Below, piece by piece: positions 7,294 to 16,373 of a stretch of 51,952 bases of DNA. A program made the position numbers and the translations under genes. Each line of letters begins with the position of its first letter. Position 1 is the stretch's first letter. The DNA is from Clostridia bacterium (GTDB lineage: Bacteria > Bacillota > Clostridia > Christensenellales > Pumilibacteraceae). The notes under the pieces are model-generated. The model was given only the letters and a program-made list of their open reading frames with translations. It made no database searches and was not told the DNA's origin. The stretch lies in contig JAGAPD010000011.1 in the NCBI GenBank assembly GCA_017623435.1, forward strand, positions 1-51,952, given 5' to 3'.

Positions 7294-9096
7294 TTATTTA
7301 CATTTCTCCACAAGTTCGTTAAGCGCGGTTTCAGTAACGCCAGCGCATGCAAAAATAGCGTTTTCTTCCAGCTTGTCGAAAAATACGTCGCCAAATCCAA
7401 GCGAATGTACTTTTACGCTATCACTATGCTCGTAAAAAGCGTTTACCATTTCGCCAAAGCCACCGCGAAGTACACCCTCTTCCATAGTAATAAGGTGACC
7501 ACTCGAAATATTTTTAAGCAATTCTTCGTCAAGAGGCTTGATAACTCTTGCCGAAATTACGTTCGCTTCGTCGTTTTTGAGCGCGATATCCAGCATTTTA
7601 CTGCCGACAGCCAAAATATAAACGTTAGAATTAGTTTTTCTAATCCACTCCCACGACAAATCAACGGGCTTGTGTTCGCTATACTCCGTCTCGTAGGATT
7701 TAGGATATCTGATTGCAAGCGGTCGGGCGCACGTGAGCGAAAACTGCATCATATTTTTAAGCTCAACGCCGTCTTTGGGTTGCATAACCGTCATATTAGG
7801 CATTGCGGTCAAATACGAAATATCGTAAATTCCCTGATGCGTAACGCCGTCGCCACCTACCACTCCTGCGTGGTCTATAAGTAGCGTCACGCCACGGTTA
7901 TCTATGCAAATATCCGACAAAACTTGGTCGTATGCGCGTTGAAGGAAGGACGAATATACCGCAAAATAGGGTTTTAGTCCTGCTTTTTGTAATCCTGCGC
8001 ACATACTGACGGCGTGCTGTTCGGCAATTCCCACGTCAAAATATCTGTTAGGATACTTCTTTGAAAACTCCGTAAGCCCCGTGCCGTCACTCATAGCGGC
8101 GGTTACGGCAACGACCTTTTCGTCACTCTCGCCCATTTCACAAAGCTTTTCACTAACGACCGAGCAATACGGTGTGCTTTTTTTATCCCCAGCAGGCGAA
8201 ACGCCGTGATAAGCGCCAGGCGCTTCTTCCACCGTTTCTACACCCTTGCCTTTCTTCGTTACGACGTGAAGTAACACGGGACGCGTCGTGTTTTTAACCA
8301 TTTTAAGCACGCTGATAAGCGTAGGAATATCGTGTCCGTCAAACGGGCCGTAATATTTTACGCCAAAGTTTTCAAACATCTTATTAGGAATAAGCGAAAA
8401 TTTGAAATTGTCCTTAATTCTATCCAAAACGCGCACGAATCTATCGCCAAAGAAAGGCAAAGCCTTTACGCTCTTTTTAACGTTATATTTAATCGCGGTG
8501 TACTTTTTGCTCAAACGGAGTTTTGCCAAGTACTGCGAAAAAGCGCCCACGTTTTTAGAAATCGACATATTGTTATCGTTAAGGACGATAATCATCTTTT
8601 CTCTGTTTGCGCCGATATCGTTAAGCGCCTCGTACGCCATACCGCCCGTAAAAGCACCGTCACCTATTACGGATACGACGTTATAATCCTGATTCAAAAT
8701 ATCACGTGCACGCGCCATTCCCACGCCAAGCGACAACGAAGTACTGCTGTGTCCCGTCGTAAAATGGTCGTGCTCGCTTTCCTTTTCGTTAGGAAAACCC
8801 GTAATTCCTCCGTCGTGACGAAGCTTATCAAAGCCGTCCACTCTTCCCGTAATGATTTTATGAGTGTACGACTGATGTCCTACGTCGAAAATAATTTTGT
8901 CCTGAGGCGAAGAAAAAACGTAATGAAGGGCAATCGTAAGCTCCACTACGCCCAAGTTAGAAGATAAATGTCCACCGTTTTGCGTAACTTTCTGCATCAC
9001 AAAATCGCGCACCTGCGTAGCGTATGCGCTAAGTTCTTCCACAGAAAGCTTTTTTAAGTCAAGTGGACTATTTACTTTTTCTAACAAATCAAACAA
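7294..9096 (-). CDS. dxs: 1-deoxy-D-xylulose-5-phosphate synthase
   Basis: Dxs condenses pyruvate and glyceraldehyde 3-phosphate, the first step of the MEP isoprenoid pathway, with thiamine diphosphate. At 600 residues it is full length. Recognisable segments are the N-terminal SSNLGVVELTIALHYVF, the thiamine-binding stretch GDGAFTGGMAYEALND...NDNNMSISKNVG, and the transketolase middle and C-terminal domains (DVGIAEQHAV, LIDHAGVVGGDGVTHQG). It follows ispA by 3 bp, and dxr, ispG and uppS are elsewhere in this window. Confidence 0.97.
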   Translation of the reverse strand: MFDLLEKVNSPLDLKKLSVEELSAYATQVRDFVMQKVTQNGGHLSSNLGVVELTIALHYVFSSPQDKIIFDVGHQSYTHKIITGRVDGFDKLRHDGGITGFPNEKESEHDHFTTGHSSTSLSLGVGMARARDILNQDYNVVSVIGDGAFTGGMAYEALNDIGANREKMIIVLNDNNMSISKNVGAFSQYLAKLRLSKKYTAIKYNVKKSVKALPFFGDRFVRVLDRIKDNFKFSLIPNKMFENFGVKYYGPFDGHDIPTLISVLKMVKNTTRPVLLHVVTKKGKGVETVEEAPGAYHGVSPAGDKKSTPYCSVVSEKLCEMGESDEKVVAVTAAMSDGTGLTEFSKKYPNRYFDVGIAEQHAVSMCAGLQKAGLKPYFAVYSSFLQRAYDQVLSDICIDNRGVTLLIDHAGVVGGDGVTHQGIYDISYLTAMPNMTVMQPKDGVELKNMMQFSLTCARPLAIRYPKSYETEYSEHKPVDLSWEWIRKTNSNVYILAVGSKMLDIALKNDEANVISARVIKPLDEELLKNISSGHLITMEEGVLRGGFGEMVNAFYEHSDSVKVHSLGFGDVFFDKLEENAIFACAGVTETALNELVEKCK

Positions 9097-9099
9097 ATT

Positions 9100-9951
9100 T
9101 TATTCTATCCTATTTTGCGCCATGAGTGCAAATTCTTTAAAAAATTCAGTATTTTCTATGCCGTTTAGTGCATTAATTGCTTTTTGAGTGTAATCAGCCA
9201 ACAACTCTTTTGCTTTACTTTCATCAACAACGTGCAAAATCGAACATCCGTCGCTTTCCCCGTCGAGGATATCGTCGGCAATCTGAAAAGCAAAACCAAA
9301 ATTATACGCGTAATCTTTTATTCCGTCTACGATTTCTTCGCTCGCATCAGCAAGCATTGCTCCGCCCGTTAAAGCGACTGCGATAAGATCGCAAGTTTTG
9401 TGAGTAAAAATATACTCAACGTCCTTGATCGTAGCACTATTTTTATCAAAACTAAGGTCGGCAACCTGACCGCCGATAAGTCCTCCTGCGCCCGTAAGCG
9501 TAGAAAACAGTCCAAAAGCGTCAATGAAATTTTTGTTATATCCCGACTCTTTTATCGCGCTAAAAATAAGCTCGTACGCCATATTAAGTAGCGCGTCGCC
9601 AGTCAAAACTGCAATATCCTCGCCAAACTTTTTATGACAAGTAAGCTGACCTCTACGGTAATCGTCGTCGTCCATACAGGGCAAATCGTCGTGCACGAGC
9701 GAATAGGTATGCAAAACTTCAATCGCACTTGCAAACAGTAATATCGCCTCGTCAGCCTCTTTTCCGCTAAACGCTTCGTACGCTTTAATCATCAAAACCG
9801 GACGATATCGCTTTCCACCCGTAAACAAGCTATAAACGATACTTTCCGTTAAAGGACGCTGAAAACTCCACGATTTTGTTAGGTTTTCAAGAAAACTTTC
9901 AAACTTAATTCGCGTAACATCAAATTCTTTTTTAACTTCGTTATTCTTCAT
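9100..9951 (-). CDS. ispA: polyprenyl synthetase, farnesyl/geranyl diphosphate synthase
   Basis: IspA makes short-chain prenyl diphosphates from IPP and DMAPP. Both aspartate-rich motifs are intact: the first in HDDLPCMDDDDYRRG and the second in FQIADDILD. I choose the ATG at 9951 (MKNNEVKKEF, 283 residues), which overlaps the xseB stop by 11 bp. The longer frame would extend a further 13 codons into xseB. The order xseA-xseB-ispA-dxs is standard in Clostridia and Bacilli. Confidence 0.96.
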   Translation of the reverse strand: MKNNEVKKEFDVTRIKFESFLENLTKSWSFQRPLTESIVYSLFTGGKRYRPVLMIKAYEAFSGKEADEAILLFASAIEVLHTYSLVHDDLPCMDDDDYRRGQLTCHKKFGEDIAVLTGDALLNMAYELIFSAIKESGYNKNFIDAFGLFSTLTGAGGLIGGQVADLSFDKNSATIKDVEYIFTHKTCDLIAVALTGGAMLADASEEIVDGIKDYAYNFGFAFQIADDILDGESDGCSILHVVDESKAKELLADYTQKAINALNGIENTEFFKEFALMAQNRIE

Positions 9952-10144
9952 CGTCAAACAGCGCGTCCATTTCGCTTTGGATTTGAGCAATCCTGCCCTT
10001 ATACTGCGACAAGGTAGCTAAACACTCTTTCGTAACGCCCACGCCTTCTTCAAAAAGCGAAACGCCCTCGTCAAGCGAAAGATTGCCCGATTCAAGTTTT
10101 TTAACTATTTCTTCAAGTTGTGCGAGTTTCTTTTCGTAATCCAT
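9941..10144 (-). CDS. xseB: exodeoxyribonuclease VII small subunit
   Basis: XseB is the small subunit that assembles along the coiled-coil arms of XseA. This 67-residue protein begins MDYEKKLAQLEEIVKKLESG, continues NLSLDEGVSLFEEGV and ends in an acidic tail, all typical of the family. It lies 3 bp after xseA and overlaps ispA, indicating translational coupling. Confidence 0.95.
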   Translation of the reverse strand: MDYEKKLAQLEEIVKKLESGNLSLDEGVSLFEEGVGVTKECLATLSQYKGRIAQIQSEMDALFDDEE

Positions 10145-10147
10145 AAC

Positions 10148-11395
10148 TTACTCCCCGTTTTTGCGGACGGCAGTAACGCTTGCGCTAAGCGTGCCGTCTT
10201 TCATATACACGTCGACCTCGTCACCGCTATATAGGTTAGCAACGCCGTCCACAGATTTTCCGTTGCGATAAACTTTCGCGTATCCGCTACTGATAATTTT
10301 GAGCGGACTTGCTCCGTGAAGCAACGCAACCTTATCTTTCAAATTTTGTTCTTTGTCATTCGTAAAGTTAATTGCGCTTTCCTGCATTTTCAAATACGAC
10401 GCGTTTACTCTTTTGATTATAGCTTTGCGCTTTAAGTTAACGCTATCGCTCATGCGCTTTACGAGTGCTTTAATTTTGTTTTTACGTTTATAAATTATGT
10501 CGTGCGACGAGTCGGTAAGCTTAAGCACTAACGAACGCGTAGACGATACCCGTTTTAGATAAAGCCTTTTTACCGCGTTATTCATTCTGTCGCATAGCGA
10601 TATAAATCTTCCAAAAAACGCCTCGTTGATTCGGCAAATATTTTCCGCTGCGATACTGGGCGTACCAGCCCTTAATGCGCTACAAAAGTCGCATAAAGTA
10701 TAGTCAACTTGGTGTCCTACTGCGGAAATTATGGGAATTACGCTATTTGCAACAGCTCTTGCTACTACTTCAGTATTAAAGGGAGCAAGGTCAGTATTCG
10801 CTCCGCCACCACGCGCCACGACGATAACGTCGCACGCTTTTTGCTCGTTTGCTTTGACGATTGCGCTCGCGATATCGTACTCTGCGCCCTCGCCCTGCAC
10901 TTTTACGGGATACAAAATCACTCCGATATAGCCGTGATTTTTCTCTAATACGGACGTAATATCGTGAAGTACAGCGCCTTCTTCGCTCGTGACCAAGCCC
11001 ACTTTTTTGATGACGGACGGCAATGCTACCTTGCACTCAAACAGACCTTCTTTTTCCAGTCTATTCTTCATCTCCAGAAATTCGCGTCTTAAAACGCCCT
11101 CGCCCTGAATGTCAATAGTGCGCACCCTGAAAGACACGCGATTACCCTTCGCGTAATAATCCACCGAGCCGTTTACGATAACGCTATCGCCTATTTTAGG
11201 CACGAAACCTCCACCAAAACGGATACAGCGCAAAATACTGTTTTCGTCTTTTAGCGTTAAAAAGAGATTACCGCCCGACGTTGAACTTTCAAAAACTTCG
11301 CCGAAAACGGTAATATTCTTCAATATCAATTCATCATCAAAAACGCCTTTGATATAATTATTAAGTTGACTGACCGTAAGTCTATTTCTGTCCAA
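10148..11395 (-). CDS. xseA: exodeoxyribonuclease VII large subunit
   Basis: XseA is the catalytic subunit of the single-strand-specific exonuclease VII. The 415-residue protein has an N-terminal OB fold (about 1-100), the catalytic domain with GLVTSEEGAVLHDI, VVARGGGANTDLAPFN and SAVGHQVDYTLCDF, then a long basic helical region and a short C-terminal domain (ISSGYAKVYRNGK). The start codon is TTG (11393-11395), preceded by AAGGCGG, and overlaps the folD stop by 14 bp. Confidence 0.96.
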   Translation of the reverse strand: MDRNRLTVSQLNNYIKGVFDDELILKNITVFGEVFESSTSGGNLFLTLKDENSILRCIRFGGGFVPKIGDSVIVNGSVDYYAKGNRVSFRVRTIDIQGEGVLRREFLEMKNRLEKEGLFECKVALPSVIKKVGLVTSEEGAVLHDITSVLEKNHGYIGVILYPVKVQGEGAEYDIASAIVKANEQKACDVIVVARGGGANTDLAPFNTEVVARAVANSVIPIISAVGHQVDYTLCDFCSALRAGTPSIAAENICRINEAFFGRFISLCDRMNNAVKRLYLKRVSSTRSLVLKLTDSSHDIIYKRKNKIKALVKRMSDSVNLKRKAIIKRVNASYLKMQESAINFTNDKEQNLKDKVALLHGASPLKIISSGYAKVYRNGKSVDGVANLYSGDEVDVYMKDGTLSASVTAVRKNGE

Positions 11396-12233
11396 AGTTT
11401 GCCGCCTTTACGGTGTTTTTTAACAGCATAGTGATAGTCATAGGTCCTACGCCACCAGGCACGGGAGTAATATAGGACGCAACCTCTTTCGCCTCAGCAA
11501 AATTAACGTCGCCGTAAAGCTTTCCCTCGTCGCGATTCATTCCCACGTCGATAACGACTGCGCCCGGCTTTATCATATCGCCCGTTACGAACTCTTTTTT
11601 TCCGATAGCCACCACTAAAACGTCAGCGTTACGCGTGATTTCTTTGAGATTTTGCGTGCGAGAATGACATACCGTCACGGTCGCGTTTTTAGAAAGTAGC
11701 ATAAGCGCTACGGGTTTTCCCACGATATTACTTCTACCGATAACTACCGCGTTCTTACCGCACAAATCTACGCCCGTTGTTGCAATAAGCTCCATAATGC
11801 CACTAGGCGTGCAAGCGGATAAACACTCGTTACCCAAAAGTAAATTGCCTGCGTTTACGGCGTGGAATCCGTCCACGTCCTTTAAGGGTGAAACGGCAGA
11901 AAGCACTCTCTTTTCGTCAATATGTTTGGGAAGGGGCAGCTGCACGAGCAGTCCGTCCACTTTTTCGTCCTCGTTTAGCGCGTTTACAAGCTCTAAAACG
12001 TCCTCGGTCGTGCTCTCTTTTGGCAAATAGTATCCGTAGGACGCCACGCCCGTTTGCTCACAAGCCTTAACCTTGTTACGAACGTAAACCTGACTTGCAG
12101 GATCTTCGCCCACCAAAATTACGGCAAGTCCTATCTTTCTACCCGTTCTCTTCTCAAAGCTTTGGGCATCCGTAGCAATTTCCTCACGAAAACGCGCGGA
12201 CAAAGCCTTTCCATCAATCAGCATTGCGCTCAT
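11382..12233 (-). CDS. folD: methylenetetrahydrofolate dehydrogenase / cyclohydrolase FolD
   Basis: FolD interconverts 5,10-methylene-, methenyl- and 10-formyl-tetrahydrofolate with NADP. At 283 residues it has the family length. Visible motifs are YVRNKVKACEQTGV with the catalytic Lys, VQLPLPKHIDE, VIGRSNIVGKPVALMLL (nucleotide binding) and TPVPGGVGPMTITML. The ATG follows AAGGAGAG. It overlaps nusB upstream by 20 bp and xseA downstream by 14 bp. Confidence 0.97.
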   Translation of the reverse strand: MSAMLIDGKALSARFREEIATDAQSFEKRTGRKIGLAVILVGEDPASQVYVRNKVKACEQTGVASYGYYLPKESTTEDVLELVNALNEDEKVDGLLVQLPLPKHIDEKRVLSAVSPLKDVDGFHAVNAGNLLLGNECLSACTPSGIMELIATTGVDLCGKNAVVIGRSNIVGKPVALMLLSKNATVTVCHSRTQNLKEITRNADVLVVAIGKKEFVTGDMIKPGAVVIDVGMNRDEGKLYGDVNFAEAKEVASYITPVPGGVGPMTITMLLKNTVKAANFGQK

Positions 12234-12633
12234 TTATAATACTCTCCTTATTCTTGATAAAGGTCGCAAGAAGTCCGTTTACAAACGCAGGACTGTGGTC
12301 GGTAGAATAGATTTTAGCGAGCTCTACCGCCTCGTTTGCCGACACCTTATCAGGTACGTCGTCCAAGAAAATTATCTCGTAAGTTGCAATTAGCAAAATG
12401 GACAAGTCGATTTTGTAAATTCTGTCCAGCGAATATCCACTCGAATACTGTGCAATTTTTTGACTCAAAAAGGCGCGCTCACGCACCGTACCGTTAACGA
12501 GCTCGTCAAAAAAAGCGCGATCGTCGCCCTCTAACTTTTCGGAAAGCATAACGTAACTTAACTTGCTTTCTCCACTATTGACAAGTCGTTCAAATATTAA
12601 TTTAAATGCATTTTCTCTAGCCGTTCTTCTCAT
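12214..12633 (-). CDS. nusB: transcription antitermination factor NusB
   Basis: NusB binds boxA RNA with S10 in rRNA antitermination complexes. The 139-residue all-helical protein starts MRRTARENAFKLIFE and contains the conserved LDRIYKIDLSILLIATYEI and VSANEAVELAKIYSTDHSPAFVNGLL segments. It lies 17 bp after the Asp23 family gene, the usual place in Firmicutes, and its end overlaps folD. Confidence 0.96.
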   Translation of the reverse strand: MRRTARENAFKLIFERLVNSGESKLSYVMLSEKLEGDDRAFFDELVNGTVRERAFLSQKIAQYSSGYSLDRIYKIDLSILLIATYEIIFLDDVPDKVSANEAVELAKIYSTDHSPAFVNGLLATFIKNKESIINERNAD

Positions 12634-12650
12634 AACACCCTCAAAATCGG

Positions 12651-12977
12651 TTATTCTTCTTGTTTTTGTTCAAAACATACGCCCAACACGTTGACGTTGA
12701 CCGTGCCTGCGTGGAAAGTAGTCATACCCTCGATACTACGCTTAATATTTTCCTGAACTCTGTACGCTACGTCAGCGCAGGAAAAACCTATCATTACGTC
12801 CACGTAAACGTCCACGTTGATAATGTCGTTCACGATTTCGGTGCGAATACCCTTTCCCTGAAGTCGCGCAACGCCTCTAATCTCCATCGTTGCAAGCGAA
12901 ATAATGGACTCAATTACCTTGTGCCCATAGCTTACTTTACCCGACAGGTCCGTGTTGTAACGCGATTTATATGGCAT
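12651..12977 (-). CDS. Asp23/Gls24 family envelope stress protein
   Basis: This 108-residue protein belongs to the Asp23/Gls24 (DUF322) family, membrane-associated proteins linked to envelope homeostasis. Recognisable parts are GKVSYGHKVIESIISLATMEIRGVA and the VDVYVDVMIGF strand with a C-terminal NVNVLGVCFEQ. It has a strong GGAGGTG ribosome binding site and its own promoter (13007-13035). It heads the run to dxs; the family is usually found just before nusB. Confidence 0.92.
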   Translation of the reverse strand: MPYKSRYNTDLSGKVSYGHKVIESIISLATMEIRGVARLQGKGIRTEIVNDIINVDVYVDVMIGFSCADVAYRVQENIKRSIEGMTTFHAGTVNVNVLGVCFEQKQEE

Positions 12978-13006
12978 TTGACCACACCTCCACTAATACA
13001 ATCTAT

Positions 13007-13035
13007 ATTATACCAAATAAAAGTTAAAAATGCAA
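13007..13035 (-). promoter_or_regulatory. sigma-A-type promoter of the asp23-nusB-folD-xseAB-ispA-dxs run
   Basis: TTGCAT (13030-13035) and TATAAT (13007-13012) are separated by 17 bp on the minus strand. No other terminator or promoter is evident until the end of dxs, so this probably drives seven genes. Confidence 0.7.
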
Positions 13036-13086
13036 CTAATAACCGCTTTATTATTAGTTTTCTTGTAATCAATAAATTTTTTCGAC

Positions 13087-13117
13087 AAAAAACCGCCGTA
13101 ACTTAATACGACGGTTT
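13087..13117 (-). terminator. rho-independent terminator of the spoIIIA operon
   Basis: An 11-bp stem (13090-13100 with 13107-13117) contains one G-U pair that forms only in the minus-strand RNA. It has a 6-nt loop and is followed by a short U run. It lies just after spoIIIAH. Confidence 0.8.
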
Positions 13118-13139
13118 GATTTTATACTTGCTTTTCGTT

Positions 13140-13622
13140 TTACTCTACGGGAATAATGCGCACGCTTGACGCGGTCTTGCCCGTCTCGTCAGTCACGATT
13201 TCCAAAACTCTTGCCACTTGCTCGCTCGTAAGCTCTTCCGTTTTGAGAATTACGCTTACGTTTTCGCTGGACGCGATTACTACGGCGTCTTCAAACCCTA
13301 CCGCTTTAATAAGCCCTTCGAGCGTAAGTTCAGTTTCCATAGCGGAAGTAAGCATTAGCTTTTGTTGCTGAGCATCATTAACAGTTTCATCACTCGCCAC
13401 TCCGCCCGTAATGATTGCGTCGAGGTTAAGCAATTCCTGATTTCTCGTTTCGTTACGGTCCGTCCTATACGTCACGAAAAAATCACTGCTACTAAACTGA
13501 GCGTCAGCGCCCGTCTGCGCATCCTGCGCGTTTTTGTTAAGATAAATATTGAGCGCACCCGTGATAACGAGCAAAGCCACCATACCTACCAAAACGAAAA
13601 TCCTACTCTTTTTTCCTAACAT
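13140..13622 (-). CDS. spoIIIAH: stage III sporulation protein AH
   Basis: SpoIIIAH in the mother-cell membrane pairs with forespore SpoIIQ to form the channel joining the two cells. The 160-residue protein has one N-terminal membrane helix (about 9-28) and an extracytoplasmic region whose C-terminal part (ETELTLEGLIKAVGFEDAVV...SEQVARVLEIV) is the YscJ/FliF-like ring-building domain. It is the last gene of spoIIIA, just before the terminator. Confidence 0.92.
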   Translation of the reverse strand: MLGKKSRIFVLVGMVALLVITGALNIYLNKNAQDAQTGADAQFSSSDFFVTYRTDRNETRNQELLNLDAIITGGVASDETVNDAQQQKLMLTSAMETELTLEGLIKAVGFEDAVVIASSENVSVILKTEELTSEQVARVLEIVTDETGKTASSVRIIPVE

Positions 13623-13642
13623 TTTTATATCCTCCTGTAATG

Positions 13643-14140
13643 TTACTTACTTGAAAACACGGCAACTTTTTGGGGCGAAATCCCTAAAAGAGTTGAAAGC
13701 ATTTGCACTAAATCCACGCGAAGTTTTACGTCGTCATAGTTTTTTACCACTACGACTACGCCGATAACTTCGGGGTATTTCTTACGCAGAATCACGGGTG
13801 TAGAACCGTTTTGTCCGCTGATTATAACTGGCGAAGAAGTCGAGGAATTTTGAGAAACGCTTTCACTTTTTGCAATCTCGTTCCTAACGCTCCCGTTCCA
13901 GTTTATTACGACGGTAGCGTTCTTATCTCCGCTCATATTGACGACGGTTCTTTCTATTTTCGTTTGTAATTCAGCACAGTAATCACTTCCTAAAACGGAA
14001 ACTGTCGATTTAGGTGAAGTTGACGAAGAAAAGTAAATTATCAGCATAATTGCTACGGCAATTAGCGCAATTATGATTTCTTTGCCTTTTAGCGCCTTGA
14101 ATTTTTGAAGTAGCGTTTTCTTTTTATCCATAAACGACAA
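13643..14140 (-). CDS. spoIIIAG: stage III sporulation protein AG
   Basis: SpoIIIAG forms a large ring in the intermembrane space of the feeding channel. The 165-residue protein has a short cytoplasmic N terminus (MSFMDKKKTLLQKFKALKGK), one membrane helix (about 22-40) and a ring-building domain with the typical YPEVIGVVVVVKNYDDVKLRVDLVQML. It overlaps spoIIIAF by 17 bp. Confidence 0.92.
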   Translation of the reverse strand: MSFMDKKKTLLQKFKALKGKEIIIALIAVAIMLIIYFSSSTSPKSTVSVLGSDYCAELQTKIERTVVNMSGDKNATVVINWNGSVRNEIAKSESVSQNSSTSSPVIISGQNGSTPVILRKKYPEVIGVVVVVKNYDDVKLRVDLVQMLSTLLGISPQKVAVFSSK

Positions 14141-14618
14141 CCTTTTCCGTTTCTATTTTTAAGTATTTAGTAACCTTTTCTTTCGTAAGTTCATACTTAT
14201 TTATATGCTGTAATTTTTCGTCTATAACACTTTTTGATAAATTTATTTTTACTTGCTTAAGCGTGATTTCGCCCGCGCTGTCCCACTCGCCCAAAATATC
14301 AACGTCTGCGTTGTCTATACCCTCGTTTTTTAACACTATCCGCAAGTTTTCAGACATAATCTCAAGCTTTTTATTATTAATAAAGTCAATATACTTGCCG
14401 TCGATTTCGTAGCCGTTTTCTATATCGAAATTACCGTCAAAGCTGATATTGCCCGATAAAAGCATAGGAAGGGGCGACACGATTATAAGCACGGTAACGG
14501 TCGCGCAAACGGTACGAACGAATTTGCCCGTGCGCGTTTCGGACAAAAACAGTTCAGCAATGAAGCCAACTAGCACTACGCCCAAAATGCTCAAAATCCA
14601 TTGCGAAAAGTTATTCAT
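14124..14618 (-). CDS. spoIIIAF: stage III sporulation protein AF
   Basis: SpoIIIAF is a membrane component of the sporulation channel with a ring-building-like periplasmic domain. The 164-residue protein has two N-terminal membrane helices (about 7-24 and 33-53) and a soluble C-terminal part (about 70-164). Its start overlaps the spoIIIAE stop and its end overlaps spoIIIAG, as in other spoIIIA operons. The family is weakly conserved in sequence, so position supports the call strongly. Confidence 0.88.
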   Translation of the reverse strand: MNNFSQWILSILGVVLVGFIAELFLSETRTGKFVRTVCATVTVLIIVSPLPMLLSGNISFDGNFDIENGYEIDGKYIDFINNKKLEIMSENLRIVLKNEGIDNADVDILGEWDSAGEITLKQVKINLSKSVIDEKLQHINKYELTKEKVTKYLKIETEKVVVYG

Positions 14619-15784
14619 AGCACTAAATTCCCACTATTTATAATCAGCACCACGAAGATAAAATAGGCAAAGCACACGCCCAAAACTATGGACACGAGCA
14701 AGGACAACGACGAGCCTATTGACGTAATCACTCCTGAAATTTGCTCGCACCCAAGCGACTGCGTAATAGCGCTGGCAAGCTTTAACGCCAAAACCAAAAC
14801 GATAATTTCCACTATCACGGGCAAAAAGGCGGAAAGCATTAGTACGATACTGCTAAACCCGACGGCGTTTTTGACCAGCACCGTGCCTGCAAGTATCACG
14901 TTAAACCCTTCCGATAAATATCCACCTATTACGGGCACGTACTTTGATAGGGCGAATTTAGTAGTGCGCACGCTCATATTATCGTACACGCCTGCGGTGA
15001 TCCCTTTTAGCGACAAAAAGCCCAAAAACAAGAAAAACGCGGTATAAAGCACCCATTTTGCACTACTTTCCAAGAATTTTGCAAAGCCGTTTAGCTTTAC
15101 TGACGAGGACAGGTTGCCTACTATTGAAAGCACGACCGTTGCTATCAGAACGGGCAAAGCGACCTTGCTTATCAATCCCGTGACGGATAGTGACAGCGTT
15201 GCTACGGCAGGCTGATAAACGGTGACCGAGCCGGACGCGCCTAACGCGCTCATAAAGGTAAACAAAAGCGGAAAAACCACTTCCATTTGCTTACTCAGTT
15301 CCCCTACGAGAGAATCGGTGCGCTTTATTACGCTGAATATTTGAATAAGTACGACGGTAGATAGTAGCGCTATTCCTGCAAAATTAACCGCTTTTTCTAT
15401 CGACTGCGAGGCAAAATTGCCTTTTAAGTTGTTTATTATCGCCACCAAAACGGCTATTGCGATAATGGTCGTAAGCATAGGCAAAACCGATTTTGCGCTA
15501 ACGCCAAGCACGGATAAAATATACGAAAGAAAATCCGTTTCAAAGTTAAATTCGCCGTTAGTGATTTTTTTGATGTACTCGACGATATTTCCGCCAAAGA
15601 GTGACGTTTGCTCGGGTGAAAGCGTGTAAAAATACTGCTCAAGCGCTGAAAAATCAACTTCGTCCGTGATTTGCTCGGTTGAAATTTCCTTTTCCACTTC
15701 TTCCGCTTTTGCGACTTCGCAGTTAGTTTTAGGACAAGCAATAAAAAGACAAAATAGGGCTAATAACACGAAAGCTTTTTTCAT
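14615..15784 (-). CDS. spoIIIAE: stage III sporulation protein AE
   Basis: SpoIIIAE is the large polytopic membrane protein of the channel and shows distant similarity to transporters. The 389-residue protein has a signal-like N terminus (about 3-20), a short extracytoplasmic stretch and about seven to eight hydrophobic helices between residue 95 and the C terminus. Conserved segments include PLLFTFMSALGASGSVTVYQP and YVPVIGGYLSEGFN. It overlaps both neighbours by 4 bp. Confidence 0.94.
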   Translation of the reverse strand: MKKAFVLLALFCLFIACPKTNCEVAKAEEVEKEISTEQITDEVDFSALEQYFYTLSPEQTSLFGGNIVEYIKKITNGEFNFETDFLSYILSVLGVSAKSVLPMLTTIIAIAVLVAIINNLKGNFASQSIEKAVNFAGIALLSTVVLIQIFSVIKRTDSLVGELSKQMEVVFPLLFTFMSALGASGSVTVYQPAVATLSLSVTGLISKVALPVLIATVVLSIVGNLSSSVKLNGFAKFLESSAKWVLYTAFFLFLGFLSLKGITAGVYDNMSVRTTKFALSKYVPVIGGYLSEGFNVILAGTVLVKNAVGFSSIVLMLSAFLPVIVEIIVLVLALKLASAITQSLGCEQISGVITSIGSSLSLLVSIVLGVCFAYFIFVVLIINSGNLVL

Positions 15785-16167
15785 ACGAGTAACGAAGTAA
15801 CTATTTCAAGTAGCAATTTTATAATAGGAATTGACAACAGCAAAATGATTACTTTCCCTCCTAATATAATTTTTTCACCCACGCCCTTTGCACCGCTTTC
15901 CTCACAAACGGATGCGGAAAATTCAGCCACGTAACCTATGCCGATAATTTTCAGTAGCGACTTTACCACACTTCCGTCCAGCCCCGTCGCGCTAATCATT
16001 TCATTAAAAAAAGCAAAGACCTCAGTAAACGAATCAAGCACGCAAAGCAAAATTATTATTCCGCCAACAAGCCCTACGATAAGAGCAATATCGCCACGAA
16101 TTTCGCGAAGGTTTACCACGCAAACGGCGGTGACAATTCCCACACACGCGATTTTAAAAATTTCCAT
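15781..16167 (-). CDS. spoIIIAD: stage III sporulation protein AD
   Basis: A 128-residue polytopic protein with four hydrophobic helices. It carries the conserved LLKIIGIGYVAEFSASVCEESGA segment of SpoIIIAD, a channel subunit resembling type III secretion membrane components. It lies 2 bp after spoIIIAC, and its stop overlaps the spoIIIAE start. Confidence 0.94.
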   Translation of the reverse strand: MEIFKIACVGIVTAVCVVNLREIRGDIALIVGLVGGIIILLCVLDSFTEVFAFFNEMISATGLDGSVVKSLLKIIGIGYVAEFSASVCEESGAKGVGEKIILGGKVIILLLSIPIIKLLLEIVTSLLV

Positions 16168-16169
16168 AA

Positions 16170-16373
16170 CTAATAAAAGGAAAACAAAAGCTTTAGCGTG
16201 TCAAAAAGGTTTGCGATCATATCCACGACCATAAGCAAAACTATGATAAGTCCAGCCAGCGTCGTAATCGTAGCGATTTCATCCTTGTCCGCCTTTTTAA
16301 GCACCTGACCAACTATTGCGGTAAGTATCCCCACGGCCGCTATTTTAAAGATTATGCTAATATCCATACCCAC
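16170..16373 (-). CDS. spoIIIAC: stage III sporulation protein AC
   Basis: A 67-residue protein with two membrane helices (about 7-23 and 35-55), starting MGMDISIIFKIAAVGI as in the family (B. subtilis starts MGVDVNVIF). The GTG at 16373, directly after the spoIIIAB stop, matches that homology. The ATG two codons later at 16367 has AGGTGG in front and may be used instead. Confidence 0.93.
   Translation of the reverse strand: MGMDISIIFKIAAVGILTAIVGQVLKKADKDEIATITTLAGLIIVLLMVVDMIANLFDTLKLLFSFY

Noticed and set aside
7273..7884. 203-codon plus-strand frame starting inside the TTATGCATAA repeat
   Set aside because: Antisense to dxs; the start lies in the operator-like palindrome and no ribosome binding site precedes it.
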